From contig CM026429.1 in the NCBI GenBank assembly GCA_014871385.1, positions 17,092,751 through 17,156,750 of the forward strand: 64,000 nt of DNA, read 5' to 3'. This document shows positions 23,731 through 36,143 of the stretch, piece by piece (within the stretch, counting starts at the first letter, position 1; the number at the start of each line of letters is the position of its first letter). A program made the translations under genes and the position numbers. The notes under the pieces were generated by a model that was not told where the DNA came from, made no database searches, and saw only the letters and a program-made list of their open reading frames with translations. The DNA comes from Ceratodon purpureus (Eukaryota > Streptophyta > Bryopsida > Pseudoditrichales > Ditrichaceae).

Positions 23731-26700
23731 TTTTGAAACCCTATGTATTGTTGCTTTGTTTTGTTGTTCTTGCATTGTGTTTTTTCCCCTTAAACCTTAC
23801 GCAACGCATGCTTCGTCTTCACCTAACATTGAATTGGATGCCGGCAATGTATCCTTCTTCGCCATTGTCATTCGTATTTGTAGCTGTTGTTTGCGTCAAT
23901 TTATTGTTGCTATTTCATTGTTGACTTGAGATTGATGTATTCAGGTTTTTGGATGTATTTTGTCCTAGTGGTTTCATGTGACTATGAGTCTGATGTGTTC
24001 TTATATCCTGTGATACTTGTCTTAGCCTCTATAAAGCTAAGTTGTAATTGTTAGATTTGTTGTTGTTAATGATAATAGTATTAATTTCACAATTGAAAAC
24101 GTCTAATTCTAATTTTTTATACAAACTTAGCATGCATACTATTCACACTGACAAAAATTACAATAAATTCAAGGACATAATCAAATGTGTGAACAAGGGA
24201 TAATATGAAATTCAACCTAGTACAATATTCACATAAACCAAGATAATACCATCCTTCATAATACTCCTTATTCGCAGTTGGATGAAGATTTTAGCACTTA
24301 GTGAATCCTCTAAGTTAAGGCTTCATGATGGTGCTATAAAGACCTACATACTGCAACTAAACCTCCATGTCCAACGACTTGGTTTAATTGTCTTCTCAAA
24401 AATAGAAAATTCAAAGTCTCGAGGCCACTAATTCAATTCGTCATCCAGCCAATGTCACTATTTTAAACAATGCATGCATGCAGTTTTGCTATCCATTCAT
24501 GGACATTGATGGGCATTGAAGTTGTGTTGTAGATGGTTTTGACAAGAGCGAATGTGGCAAGATTGGATTGCACTAAATCTACACCAAGTTGTTGTAATTG
24601 TAGTGTTGTTGCAACTTTAAGATTAAATCTAACAATGTTTATGTCACAAATTCTACATGGGCGTGCTTCTTGCAAACCCGATTATTGACTACCAACATAC
24701 AACTCTAGCGCAAATCGTGGATTACAACAATGGAGTCACTTGCTTTAAAGGAGACACTTGATTTATACTATTAATGCCATAGTTCTTAGCTTGTCGTTTT
24801 TGCAAGCTTCCAAACCATGTTCTCAACTTTGCACACTTTTGATAGAATAATAAGCATTTTATATGTCTTGGTAGCACCATCATTAAGCCTTAACTTGGAA
24901 GATTCACTAAGATGCTAGACTAGGAGCATTTTTGATAAGCCACTGTAGAAACTCCTCTACCTTTCAAATGGCTTTTGTAGTCCATTTTTATACAAATGTT
25001 CCATTAGCACTTGCATCCCTTTTTCTTTTGGACGAAATAGTGTCAGATTGCACCAGAAAAAAATAGTTTGGCTAAATTATGGCCAAAAATAATGAAGTTT
25101 GTGGCCAAAAAACTTTAAACTAAAATAACATTTTGGATGAAATAGCCAGATTATGAATGAATATATAATTATCAATATGTGATATCTTCTGATGTAATAT
25201 TTTCTATCCAATATGTGGATGAATGTTGAAATATGGAGCACCGCTATAACATTTTATATTGACACTTCATCACTTCATGAAAAATGAAAAAAAATGGCTG
25301 ACTTGCATCACTAGCTCTATGAATCTTCTCTATTGGCTTACGCTGTTCTAAATAGCACAAGCTTCATTCTTTCATTTGCCTTTATGCCTTCAAAGCTCAT
25401 CCTCCTTCCAAGTTTTTAATTCTTTCTGCTGCTCCTTTAGTTCCATAGTCTGCTCGAGTATTTGTCACTTGTTAACAAAATACTCTTCTTATAGTCAATC
25501 AATGGTTCTTCTTGAGTCTTCTGATGCCATGGCTGGATTGAAACTTTTGATAGATGTAAGAAAGGCTCAATTAAGGCTCCCTCTTAAACTATAGCTCTTT
25601 TGCCCATTGATTTCTCATTTCCACATTGACGGTAGAATCATCGCTTTCAACTTTGGTTGGCTTGACGGTACTAACAAAGAAGTGCTTCCTAAATGGGTCG
25701 GATTCCAATGTGCGCTATCTATTATGGCCTCCAATTGTGAATCTCAAGCCTACTTATAAGGTAACTATAAACATTTGATGGATGATTGAATCTTCTAATT
25801 CCATGTGATAATGTATAAGTAGAGGATGAGAAGAGTTAAACAACTCCTAGTGGAAAATGGATGGACTACACTTAAAGAACTTACAGTTCACAATATGTAC
25901 ATTGGAGTTAGACCACTCCAAATTAAAAAGATGTGTACAAGAGTTAAACAACTCAAGATAAGGTGCACTAGAATTAGACTATTCTATATTTGAGGTGCAT
26001 TGGATCTAAGGAAAAGCAATTCAAATTAATGAAATGCATTGGAATAGGCGTATTTAGATGGTAAAGAGATAAAAATAAAAGATTTATGAGTTGGATCTAA
26101 GTTTGGATTAGAAAATAAAAAGGCTAGAGGTAGACTCTAGTTCCTTTGAAATGGAAATAATATTTAAAGGCTTGGGGGTGAAGAGATAAATACACTTCTT
26201 ATGTGATCTCTTCTCTATGGTTGGATAGCTAAGCTTCACACTTTATATTTTGGTCTTTATTGTTTATAGTTATTATATTGAGATTATCAATTCATCATTG
26301 GTTTTATTGTTATTATTGGGAAGTATTTATGAGATTTATTGTTATTATTGTGAAGTATTTATGAGAGTTGGTGGCAAACCCGTGGGAGGTTTGTTACACT
26401 CTTTTAGGTCTCAAAAATTGGATTGGTCTTTGAAAGAAGTGGAATCTCCTTTGCCTTCAACCTAAACCCTTCTTTAAAGTAACTTGAATAGGAGAAAGAG
26501 GATTATAAAGAGACCTCTCACAATAAACCTCACTCTTGTTTTAATAATAGGGCATGGCCTCTTTGTCTTCCTCCTTCCTAATTCTATTAAAGAAGGCCTC
26601 TGATTCTCTTTTAGTAATTATGGATATTATTTTGAAGCCAAAAAGTCCAAAGTACTCTAGGAGGACATCTTTAATTAATTTTAGCTGATTTATGCATTTG

Positions 26701-26747
26701 AAAAAATTAAATTATTAAAATTTTATTTCATCAACAAAATACATATA

Positions 26748-27401
26748 TAGTTTAGACCTAGACAAGTGTTATCTCAATAAGTGTTAAAATTCTATATGTG
26801 TTATGGAGATTTCCGCTCCCTTAAAATTAAGACTAGCAAGTGTTATGTGTTAATTGTTATGCAATGTTGCGCTCCTCGCTTTGTTAATTTTACCTCGATA
26901 ACTGATAAGTTTCCAAAAAAATACTTTTCATAAGAGCCATTGCTTGGGAGATATAATTTTGAGGTAAAATAATAGTTTTTAACATAAATGTTCAACAATA
27001 TTTAAATTATGAACTTGAGTTTGATTTGAATAACCTTTATTAGCCACCGATGAAGAAATTATTAAGATGCTTCCATCTCAACAACAAGGTAGTAAACGTG
27101 AAGATAATGATCTTGATGAAGCTAATCCTCACAATATAGTATTGTTGATTCAAAGTATTATTGATTCATTCTTTTGACGGAATTAGAGAATTAATGAATC
27201 AGTATTTTGTAATTTCATCTATTTTTTAAATAAATAAAATGTTTTAGCCTTTTTAATTCTTCTAAGTGTTATTTTCTATAAGTGTTACAAATTATCGATA
27301 TCACCCGCTATAAGCGTTAGTGTTACTGCTCTTTGATAACACAGTTCAAGTGTTATTTGAAAGTAGGCTCCCAACCCATAACACTTATCAAGGTCTAACT
27401 G
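26748..27401 (+). mobile_element. Degenerate pogo-like (Tc1/mariner) element, 654 bp
   Basis: The left end reads TAGTTTAGACCTAGACAAGTGT and the right end, reverse complemented, CAGTTAGACCTTGATAAGTGT. Both are next to a TA dinucleotide (26746-26747 and 27402-27403), the usual pogo target duplication. Copies of AAGTGTTAT crowd both ends. Between them, about 27043-27177 encodes ATDEEIIKMLPSQQQ and a short acidic stretch ending LLIQSIIDSFF before a stop, which resembles the extreme C terminus of pogo/Tigger-type transposases. The rest of the transposase is missing. Confidence 0.55.
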
Positions 27402-29709
27402 TAAGGGGCTTTTGCCGTTACCAATGGGTACCTTTCTTGGGGCCCCTCATTATTAAGATGAAGGCAAGATTTATCGCTAGATAAGGAGAGCGGTACTTCT
27501 AGTTCACTTCACAACTTGCAAAGTATGCCAAAACGAAGGCATCTTGAAAAAAATTTGGTACTTCTATTTCTTTCTTGGTCAACTTGAATCATCTTATCCG
27601 TTGTCTCTTTAATCCTTTATAACTCTGGAGACCACATTGTACTTAGTGAAGTTAGTGATGTGTCCAACATGCAAATAATAGAAAATCCATATTGAGTTGG
27701 ATTTAAATCTTGATGTTTAGAGTTGAAGAATTATAATATGCATCTTTTAGAAAAATTAAATTTTAATCTCAATTTGTGCAACCATTAAAATACCTATGAA
27801 AAAAACCATTTTTTGGCAAATACCTAAAAATACTAAAAATACTTACAAATACAAGAGATGGATTATGTAGTATTTTTTCTATTTGGAAGTTTGATATCTT
27901 CTTTTACTTTTTTGGGCAATGTGTTCACTTGTTCATTTTTCATGAGTCTATGGATTTGTGACTTAATCAATGAACCAACTCTTTTCAAATTTAATGTATA
28001 AATTTTTGTTCAAAATTGAATATCAACAAGTCACTCTCACTTATAAAATCCACAATAATTATGTATGAGTCTATTCTTGATATAAAAATTGCAACTCAGA
28101 GGTGTCAACATAGGTCATTATTGAACCTTCTTACTTTTATTTTTGAGAATCTAATCCAAACTTTATTTAACTTTGAAGTCACATACCCTCCAAAATCTCA
28201 TTTTTGAGTGTGCACTAAATGGATCTAAATATGTGTGTATGTGTGTGTGGAGGGTTGAATATTGCATGTATTATTATTGATTTCAACAAAGCGAGTTCAA
28301 AGAAAAATTACCCCAAAAACTGCGGCTTCTCCAGAACCAAAGGGTTCACTGCTTGCTTTTTCGTGAGCTCTTAGTGGGCAATGTGTTTTAGACCTCTTCG
28401 AATTTGATTCAACGGAATTTTTTGAACAGAAACTATACTCCTGAGTCCTGGGATAGAATTTTCTAGTTTGAAACCCGCTGATGTTGGCGTAAAGTAACAT
28501 AAAAATAATATTAATTATTATTTGCATTTGAACATTGTTGCATTTGAAGTTAATTAATAAAAATAAGGTCACAAGGTGTTAAGTTGTTCAATTAATTTTA
28601 GGAATTTTAAAAATCAAGAAGTCGAAAATATCACTACAATTATTTAATGAATGTTACCAAGAGGTGGTGATTAACTGATTTCTAGTAATGCGGATGCTTC
28701 TAATCCACGGTGATGTTCTTCACTATGATTAATTCGGATGGTAGTAATTAGAACTCTTTAGAATATGGTTTAGAGATTGGGGAGCTATACTTGAGAGTCC
28801 TGGACCTGTTATGCATCATATTGCTTAAAAGTGTACCCAAGGTGGGTGATTTTTAGGAGACATGTAACAGGCTGTCATAATGTAGAGCAGCACTAACTTA
28901 GTTTTTGTAGAAGAGTGTTAATAGTTCCACCAGGTATCGAACATTAGAAACAGATACTGGATCCATGAACACAACTCCTGTGTATTCCCAAGTGCATCTA
29001 TCATTCTCACCTCTAGATGTTGCACTACCAGAGTTGCATGTACCCCGTGAATCACTGATACATGATATTAGGACTAGGAAAAACTGGGGAGAAACGTTTA
29101 GGGAGTCTTAATGTCCTCCAAATTTGCGCTTTCTATTTGCGCCAACTAGCTGAAATGGCTACTATCAATAACACAGTGCACAGCTTGGGTACGTGTAACA
29201 GCTTGAAGATTTCCAATACTTACAGGATGGTCAAGAATTTGCTTCAACAGTGGTTGCCAATAGATAGAATCTGCTCACAGTGTGTCGCCCACTAGATCGC
29301 ACCATGTCAGTCTCTAGGACCAGTCTGTTCCCAGGTAAATGACAAGGTTCCAATTGCGCAAAGGGGCTGCAGAGAGCAAGCCATCCGTAGTGTTGGAAGT
29401 TTCTATGTGTGGACAGTACAAAAGAGTTTCCTCAATCTTATCATACTACTATTCAGCAGCAGCTCACAACAAAGCGCGTACCCCACTTCAACCTCCGGAG
29501 ATCATCGCTATGATGTTTCCTGGTCCCATTTTGTGGTATTGAACAAGTGTTCCATCTCTGAAAAGGATCAGGCAGTTCGGTTACTCAAATGATATATCAT
29601 GAAGTACAGTTATACCGCATCTCGAAGAGGTATCAGTGGGCTCGTGTACTAAGATCACCTCCGCCTGTTAACTTGAAACGGACGATGGGAGTGGCGACTT
29701 TGTGAAAAC

Positions 29710-31689
29710 TCAAAGGTGCTCAAAAAAATTTGCCACATGCCTCATCTTCGGTCGGTTATCAGGATTTATTGCTAGGCAGGCCAAAGCAACCTGCAGCCAA
29801 TATGCCAAGGCTAAGAAAGGTGAGTTGTTGCAAATTCGTCACTTGTTTGTACAGCCGTTCATGCCAACTATTACTTTCAAAGTACGACATTGATAAGGAG
29901 GCGAAAGAAAAAACATTCTGACCTGGAGTATTTCAATCATCTCACTCTCGTCTATGCTGCCCTTCACCAAGTACGGGTCAAAAATGTCTGTATAGGGCCT
30001 CTTCTCGTGGAGAGCTTGTCGAGTCCACGTAACAAGATCTAGCTCACCAGCAGCCAGCTGAGCGAAAGGAGACCTTCCTGTAAGCACTTCAAGCAACACA
30101 ACTCCAAAAGAGTAAACATCACTCTTCTGGCTTGGTTTTTTGGCTGTCGCTGTCTCTGGTGCTTGGTACAACCCCAACAAATGCGGTACCGACGCCGTTT
30201 CTGTACTGTGACTGGTTGATGATCTTCTTCTCGATATTTTTCTTCCCAATTCTGCAAGCGTCACTCTCGTGTTTGGAAGGACGTCCACCAACTTCGCCGC
30301 CACTGAGTCACCTGTGAACGTGAATCAGTTTTACTTGTCTTTCTAAACTCCCACTGTAAGTAATATCACTTTTGCAGCACCTTATCAAGAGAACTTGAGG
30401 ACGTCAAGAAAATGATACCGCTACTCTGACATTTAAGACAATCTGTACTCAAATGGACAGTCACTTTTTCAAATCTTTTAAGTTTGCAGTTCACCTAAAG
30501 CTTGTATTCTGGGCTGCAAAGCACGTGACAAGTCACACCATATACATACTAAATGAAGTACTTATACGCTGCTTAAATAGATGAGACCATTCTATTTCCA
30601 ATAGAAGCATGAAAATGCAATGATTATTAGGGAATGACGAGTACTTGATGGAAGCACACTAGTTGCAGAGAGTACGGCCTTTAAAATCATTGATTACATA
30701 AGAGATTCGGTATTGTTACTCACCAGGAGAAACAGCTGGAGCAGGCGACACTGAAGAGCCTCTCTGTGAATCGGTTTTCCTGAGTTCGCCCTCCTTGCCC
30801 GGGACAGTTCCCACAAGACTCAACAAACGTTGTAACCCAAAGTCAGAGATTCGAGAATCCCAGTTGTTGTCTAAAAGGATGTTGTTTGGCTTAATATCAC
30901 CATGGACGTGCTTCCGCGGGCTACACTCATGAATGTACGCAATGCCAAGAGCTGCCCCCCTGCATATGCGAAGACGTGTGTCCCATGGGAGCGGTCCCTC
31001 TGTTCTCCCTGATAATCCAAGTTGTGCATCACTAAAACAGGATTCGAATCGATATTTTATTTACACCTGCAATGCTCTTGATTTCGAATTCTAACGTATC
31101 TACCCTCACTCCTCTTAAGAAGACTGTTGGTTGCAATAAATCAATGGACTCTTCTAAGCTCAGTTCTTCAAAAGCCATGATCAATGAGCACGAAGGGCCA
31201 AATGGAACTCACCATGTAGAGCTGTTTCTAAGCTGCCATTAGGAAGAAAGTCATAGATTAACAACTTCTCATCGGGAGCCCAGTAATATGAATGTAGTCG
31301 CACGACGTGTGGATGCTTCATGTGATGGATTGTGCGCACCAATTCCTCGAATTCCTTAGATTTCTGCTCACCACCTTCGCCTAGTCTTCGAACGGCCACA
31401 ATGATTCCACCATCCATCACTGCTTTGTACACAATCCCTACTCCACTTTTACCCAAGACGTACGCGGAGGCGCGCATCAACGCATCAAGGTTAAATGATA
31501 ATACACCGTCGAGGTGAACTAGGTCTGCGTCCTCCCGATCTTCGGAGTAAAGCGACGCTGTATCGGCATCGCGCCACGCACACAGACAGCCTCGGATCCC
31601 ACCTCCGTTTGCGGAACCTCGCGACTCCAGCGGGTTCTTTCCCTTGCGATACAGCTTGAATTTGCAATGAAGAAACATGGTAGCCATAC
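29710..31689 (-). pseudogene. 5'-truncated ZAR1-like LRR receptor kinase (kinase portion only)
   Basis: Four minus-strand exon-like segments encode most of a receptor kinase: 31689-31213 (end of membrane span, juxtamembrane, N-lobe with LGKSGVGIVYKAV and VAVRRLGEGG), 31031-30724 ([22 protein letters not shown]), 30311-29923 (YQAPETATAKKPSQKSDVYS, GVVLLEVLTGRSPF) and 29790-29710 (VALACLAINPDNRPKM, stop). The set resembles ZAR1-type LRR kinases. HGD replaces the usual HRD, as in several LRR kinases. A short hydrophobic exon may lie near 31871-31915. No leucine-rich repeats or signal peptide occur upstream. The first two segments do not join in frame: the donor at 31213/31212 leaves one base and the acceptor at 31032 adds one, leaving the codon one base short. 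A truncated, broken copy is most likely. Confidence 0.65.
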
Positions 31690-33252
31690 CTGACATTTTA
31701 AATATACTGCTGATGAATTAACTGACCGCCGATCTGTCACTCCTCTGGTCAGAGTGGTGGCACTATGACTCCAGGACATCTACATGAACCGGATTGACGT
31801 GACGAATCACGATTAACAACTGCACTTGTCAGAATTCTTACATCCTTGCCATACGAGCAACATTACCAACCAGTAGCTACAAGGACGTCGGATCCAGAGA
31901 TGCTGATATTCGCTATCCTCCTTGGAGATCACTTTGAAACACAAACTCAATTCCGGAGGCCGTTTCCTGGATGGAAGCAAACATTCCCAATGCAAGATTT
32001 CAACCACGTCACGATTGAACACGACTCGCAACTAAGTAGGCTAGTCAGATAGCAGTGGAAAAACCCATCCGTGACGAAATTCAGCTAAGAATCTAGCATT
32101 ATTGAAAACCGGCAAAAGGAACAGAGTATGCTGCTTGAGAGAATTGGCACTGCTAGATTATGTCATAGGTAGATCTCTGAGTGTTTCCATTTACCGATTC
32201 CTGTCATCACTCTAGATAATCCGTTTGACCATTCTTCGCTATACAGACACTCTCAATCTCAACCTAATCCATGCGTGAGTGTGTGAAATTCCGGCCCCAG
32301 AGTGAAACAAAAACTTGCCAATATTCCTACCACGTCGCTGATCTGATTGCTTTCTGTCTCACTCGCTTCAAGGTGAGCCACACTCGAGTGCACTAAACCA
32401 AACTCTCTCTCTCTCTCGCACTCTATCCCTCTCGCTCTCTCGCTCTCTGACGCGTCACTTGTCGTCATACTACGATCCGACAGCTTTGATTGCTTCTAAC
32501 CGAATCTGGCAGGACGGCAGGGCACGGCATCCGGAGTGACACTGCTCAAGTAATTTAACATTCTCGAAGCAAACGTAGCCCAGCCGCACCTGCCTGCTAC
32601 ACCGAAACGACGTGGTGGTGCACGAAAACCGCTGTAGAGAGGGGAGTTGAACAGCGCCGGAGAAAAGAAATGGGAGCCCGAGGGGAGTCAAGAGCATGGA
32701 TCCAGGATGTGCAGCTGAGATTAGCAAGCAGAGGCACTGCAGGAGCTGGTCCGGGCCGGTTTGGCTAGTGGTCCGCTAGCTCGCGCTGGCCTGGGTCCGG
32801 GCAGCGGGGTGACAGTGGCAGTTGTCACAGTTTGTGAGATGTGCGCAATGGCTTGGCTCCGGCTCGGCGCGATGATCGATGACAGCAGCAATCTGCTCGA
32901 TGATCGCATTGCCATTTGCCACACGAGCTGCCAATGCTCGTCCGCCCGGCCTTGTCGGGCATGGCATCGCGGCAGGCATGCATTTTTAGACCTTTTGTCT
33001 GCCTCCCGGGAACTTTCCACCGGTCTCCGCGTGATTCCGCCAAGCTGCCTGCCCCCAGTGCAGGGCCCAAGCCAAGCCTCAAGGCCTCGGCTCCCTGACT
33101 CCCTCCACTCGCAAATCTGCGACGTTATCCTCCGGGCTCCGGGCTCCGGCCTCCTTTCGGAAACTACATTTCTCGACGGACCCAGTCTCCGGCCACTGGT
33201 TTTTCCAATCGTCAGCGTTACGGCACTTCGGCACTTGGACCCAATAAGTTAA
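31690..33252. other. Non-coding stretch upstream of the kinase fragment
   Basis: No leucine-rich-repeat coding sequence or other supported gene appears. A CT/TCTCG-rich simple repeat lies at about 32403-32449. From 32700 to 33250 the DNA is more GC-rich and has overlapping open frames on both strands, none with a recognisable domain. Confidence 0.45.
32403..32449. repeat. (CT)n/(CTCTCG)n simple repeat
   Basis: Imperfect run of CT and CTCGCT units in non-coding DNA. Confidence 0.75.
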
Positions 33253-33565
33253 GGTAGCGGCACCCACTCCCGTGGGTATAAGAGAGATTGCACAGTTGTA
33301 GAATAAGGAAACAATTTGCAACCACATAGGAAAGAAGGCAAATACAAAACAAATAGGATCGTGAGAAAAGAACCATGAATATCAAAGGATTTGAGTACAA
33401 TCTAGTCGCTCAAACAGGAAAGTGGTGAGGCACTCCTGACCGTGTCAAAGTGGTGCCACTCCTGTGAGCACAGGACACACATTACACGCTACCCGATTGG
33501 TGTGCCCACTCAAAGTGAATTGGATTGAGGTGCCGCTGTAGTGCACGGGAGTGGGTGCCGCTACC
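33253..33565. mobile_element. 313-bp MITE flanked by TTAA
   Basis: A 22-bp perfect terminal inverted repeat starts GGTAGCGGCACCCACTCCCG at 33253 and is mirrored at 33544-33565. TTAA flanks it on both sides (33249-33252 and 33566-33569), consistent with a 4-bp TTAA target duplication. That is the preference of piggyBac-type elements, but the terminus does not start with the usual CCC, so the superfamily is open. The interior is non-coding. It lies only 377 bp left of the giant CACTA element. Confidence 0.75.
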
Positions 33566-33798
33566 TTAAGTTAGTTCTAGCTTCTCCACACTGGGCGCCA
33601 ATGCTGGCGCTAAGAGCATCAGTGGGTCACTGTAAAGCTCACTGTAAACCAAAACCTATCTTTTGACTGACCTAAAATTAGATAATAAAATTACCATCAA
33701 TAGAAGTGCATCGGAATAAACGTGAGATATTTTTCAAGAAAAAAAATTTGTGAAAATTTGACATAGGTGAAATGTTTCATTGAAAACACCACATTTTC

Positions 33799-33868
33799 AA
33801 AATTTAGAGGGAGTACACCAAATCATGCTTAAAAATGGAAAGATCCTCCCACACTCCCTCTAAATTTT
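33799..33868. repeat. 16-bp perfect inverted repeat (stem-loop)
   Basis: AAAATTTAGAGGGAGT at 33799-33814 is mirrored at 33853-33868 across a 38-bp loop. It lies just outside the left end of the CACTA element. Confidence 0.65.
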
Positions 33869-33941
33869 ATGCAAGTAGAGGAGTAGTTATACAAAAAAAT
33901 CATGTATGTTTCACATGAATGGATTTTAAGCAATGAGCAAA

Positions 33942-34125
33942 CACTAGTAAAAATACGGTCCTTTGTGACTACTCTGGAAAGCCAAATTAGGGTCGTATAG
34001 GACAGTTTTAGTCCATTGCGACCCTGTCGCAAAATGCAAGTCGCTTCGGACTTTGACTCATTTGGGACGAGTCCAGTCACTGTCGTCTGGGACAGCTATC
34101 AAAACCATGTTCAGTCACGCCGGAC
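33942..34125. repeat. Left CACTA terminus with subterminal 12-mer array
   Basis: After the terminal repeat, GTCR-N4-GGAC occurs at 33992-34003 (GTCGTATAGGAC), 34040-34051 (GTCGCTTCGGAC), 34082-34093 (GTCGTCTGGGAC) and 34114-34125 (GTCACGCCGGAC), and in reverse orientation at 33958-33969 and 34011-34022. Six copies in 170 bp, in both orientations, match the layout of subterminal binding sites for TNPA in En/Spm. Binding itself is inferred. Confidence 0.8.
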
Positions 34126-36143
34126 CATTTCTACGATGTTATCATCTTTATACAAGCAAGATGTCACAAGATTCAAAATCTACCGTAAAACCTGTAAATC
34201 TCCCAAACATGATATACACCTACTTAACATTCTCTGCATTCCGTATGTTCTTCTTCGGTGGTTCCAGTTTATTCAATATCCCCGACATATGATGATTTAG
34301 GACTTCACACGTGGACATTTGACTCCCTTTATAACCGAAGTTCACGGTGCGTAACTGTTCGAAATGGTAACTGTGAGTGGTAGGGTCACCAACATGCAGT
34401 TTGGGATGTGCAGTCGTGTCTGTTTCCTTGTTTGACATTTGTGTTTCTCTCATTTGTGCAGAATATAGGGTTTAGTGACCCTAAAATAAATGTCGGATTA
34501 GGATCCTTATAATATGCTTCCACGTGAGCGTTTCAGATTGGAAGATACGCAGAAATTAATTGAATTAGAATGGGCTCATGAACTGTGGGACTATTAAATT
34601 GATGGTGACACTAATTACTGCACCTCGAAGAGTATCTAATCACTATATTCCCCAGCCTTCACGCAGCTGATCACATTCAAAAATATTTTCGTTACACATA
34701 TATATCATTGTGACATGGAGTTAGTAAACTTTAATGGACTGCACATTTGCAATCACATGTGAGGAATCAATAAGAGAATTCAACATTTACAACGGTAATG
34801 ATACAGAGAAAATCCCAACTACAAAGACCAAGTGTAGCGTTATGGAGCTAGGACGTCGAATAAAAGTAAGTCATTGAAGACTTCTCAGAGTTGCAAAGTA
34901 TTTGATCCTAGGTTCAAAACATAATATTGGGAACACATTGCTACTCTATGTTTTAGTTCCCCCAACTCCAAAACCAGTCACCAAAAATTAGTCTAAACTC
35001 TGAACCTACTTATGTACCTTCCGTAGAGGTCGCATACTTCCGAATTATCATTCCGTCCTCATTTACCTTCAATACCATTATCAACCTGCGCCTGCATTCA
35101 GTAGTTGTGATTAGTGTCAACTGTATTTGCAATTTCAGAATGTGAACCCTGTCAAACTTCGTCATCGGAAACAGATGTCCATGAAGTATATAAATATGTG
35201 ACAGGAGTTAAGGGAAAAAATTCTGAGAGAACAGGAAAGAGAACCGATAGGAAAGAATGCCTTCTAATTGAAAACCATACAATATTAAAACTAGATCTCA
35301 TCATTGAAGACAGGATTGTGAACTTGTTTGTCTTCCTGGTATCACAAAGCTATCCTCGAATGCTGTATTAGCATGTCTAAAAAATAAATTCACCTCCCAA
35401 AACGACGTGAAGATTACCTGATGATGCCATCAGTTTGTATTCTGGAACATTCCAAAAAACCTACACATTTAAACACAAAACATTGTGAGCTTCGAGTTTC
35501 ACCAAACCCAGTACCCTGCGAACAGCATAGTAGTACAGCAGTTCATACATGATTATGATCACATCTGCAACTATGCAGCGGCCTTTGTCTTCATTTGTGG
35601 CCTATAAATCTCGAGCAAACGTCAAGCACTGCACAGCCGATACTGTCATCACCTACAGCATCGACTTCTGCAGCTATTGCATGATCCACATCCGGCCCCC
35701 TGGTGGATATCGTAATCTACTCTGCACCCTAGTCCATGTCACTATGAAATTGCTCTTATAGGCAGGAAGCATCTATCTTCATGATTATGGATTCGTCATT
35801 TACCTCAAAAAAACGCTTGTGTCATCTACAAACTCCCCAATTATCTGCCACAGTTCATGGTCGTTACGTCAATAAGAAGTACAAACATTTACGCTAACTC
35901 AAATCAAAATTATTTTTGAACCAACGTAGATTGGAATCACAGAATAAACAACGTACTGAAGTTTGTGAATGAGTTTGAAGACCGCAGATCTATTTCAGAA
36001 TAGCACATTGAACATATAAATACATAACTGTAGATTGAAAGGTGTACATTGCAGCACTACAAGGTATGCAAAAAAAGGTAATACATAAAAAAAAGGTAAA
36101 AACAAATGCGGGATCAAAAAATGAAGATATATTATGCATATGT
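34126..36143. other. Left inner part of the CACTA element, no supported gene
   Basis: About 2 kb between the subterminal repeats and the 3' end of the TNPA-like gene. Short frames occur on both strands, the longest recognisable only as unassigned sequence (35114-35371, +). It probably holds the 3' untranslated region of the TNPA-like gene. Confidence 0.4.

Larger units (their letters stand above)
21706..29709. other. AT-rich, gene-free region with decayed transposons
   Basis: After the 3' end of the IBR3-like gene there is about 8 kb without a credible gene on either strand. I recognise a pogo-like element (26748-27401) and a possible copia fragment (about 23550-23730). The rest is AT-rich DNA with frequent stops, probably older repeats. 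Confidence 0.55.
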
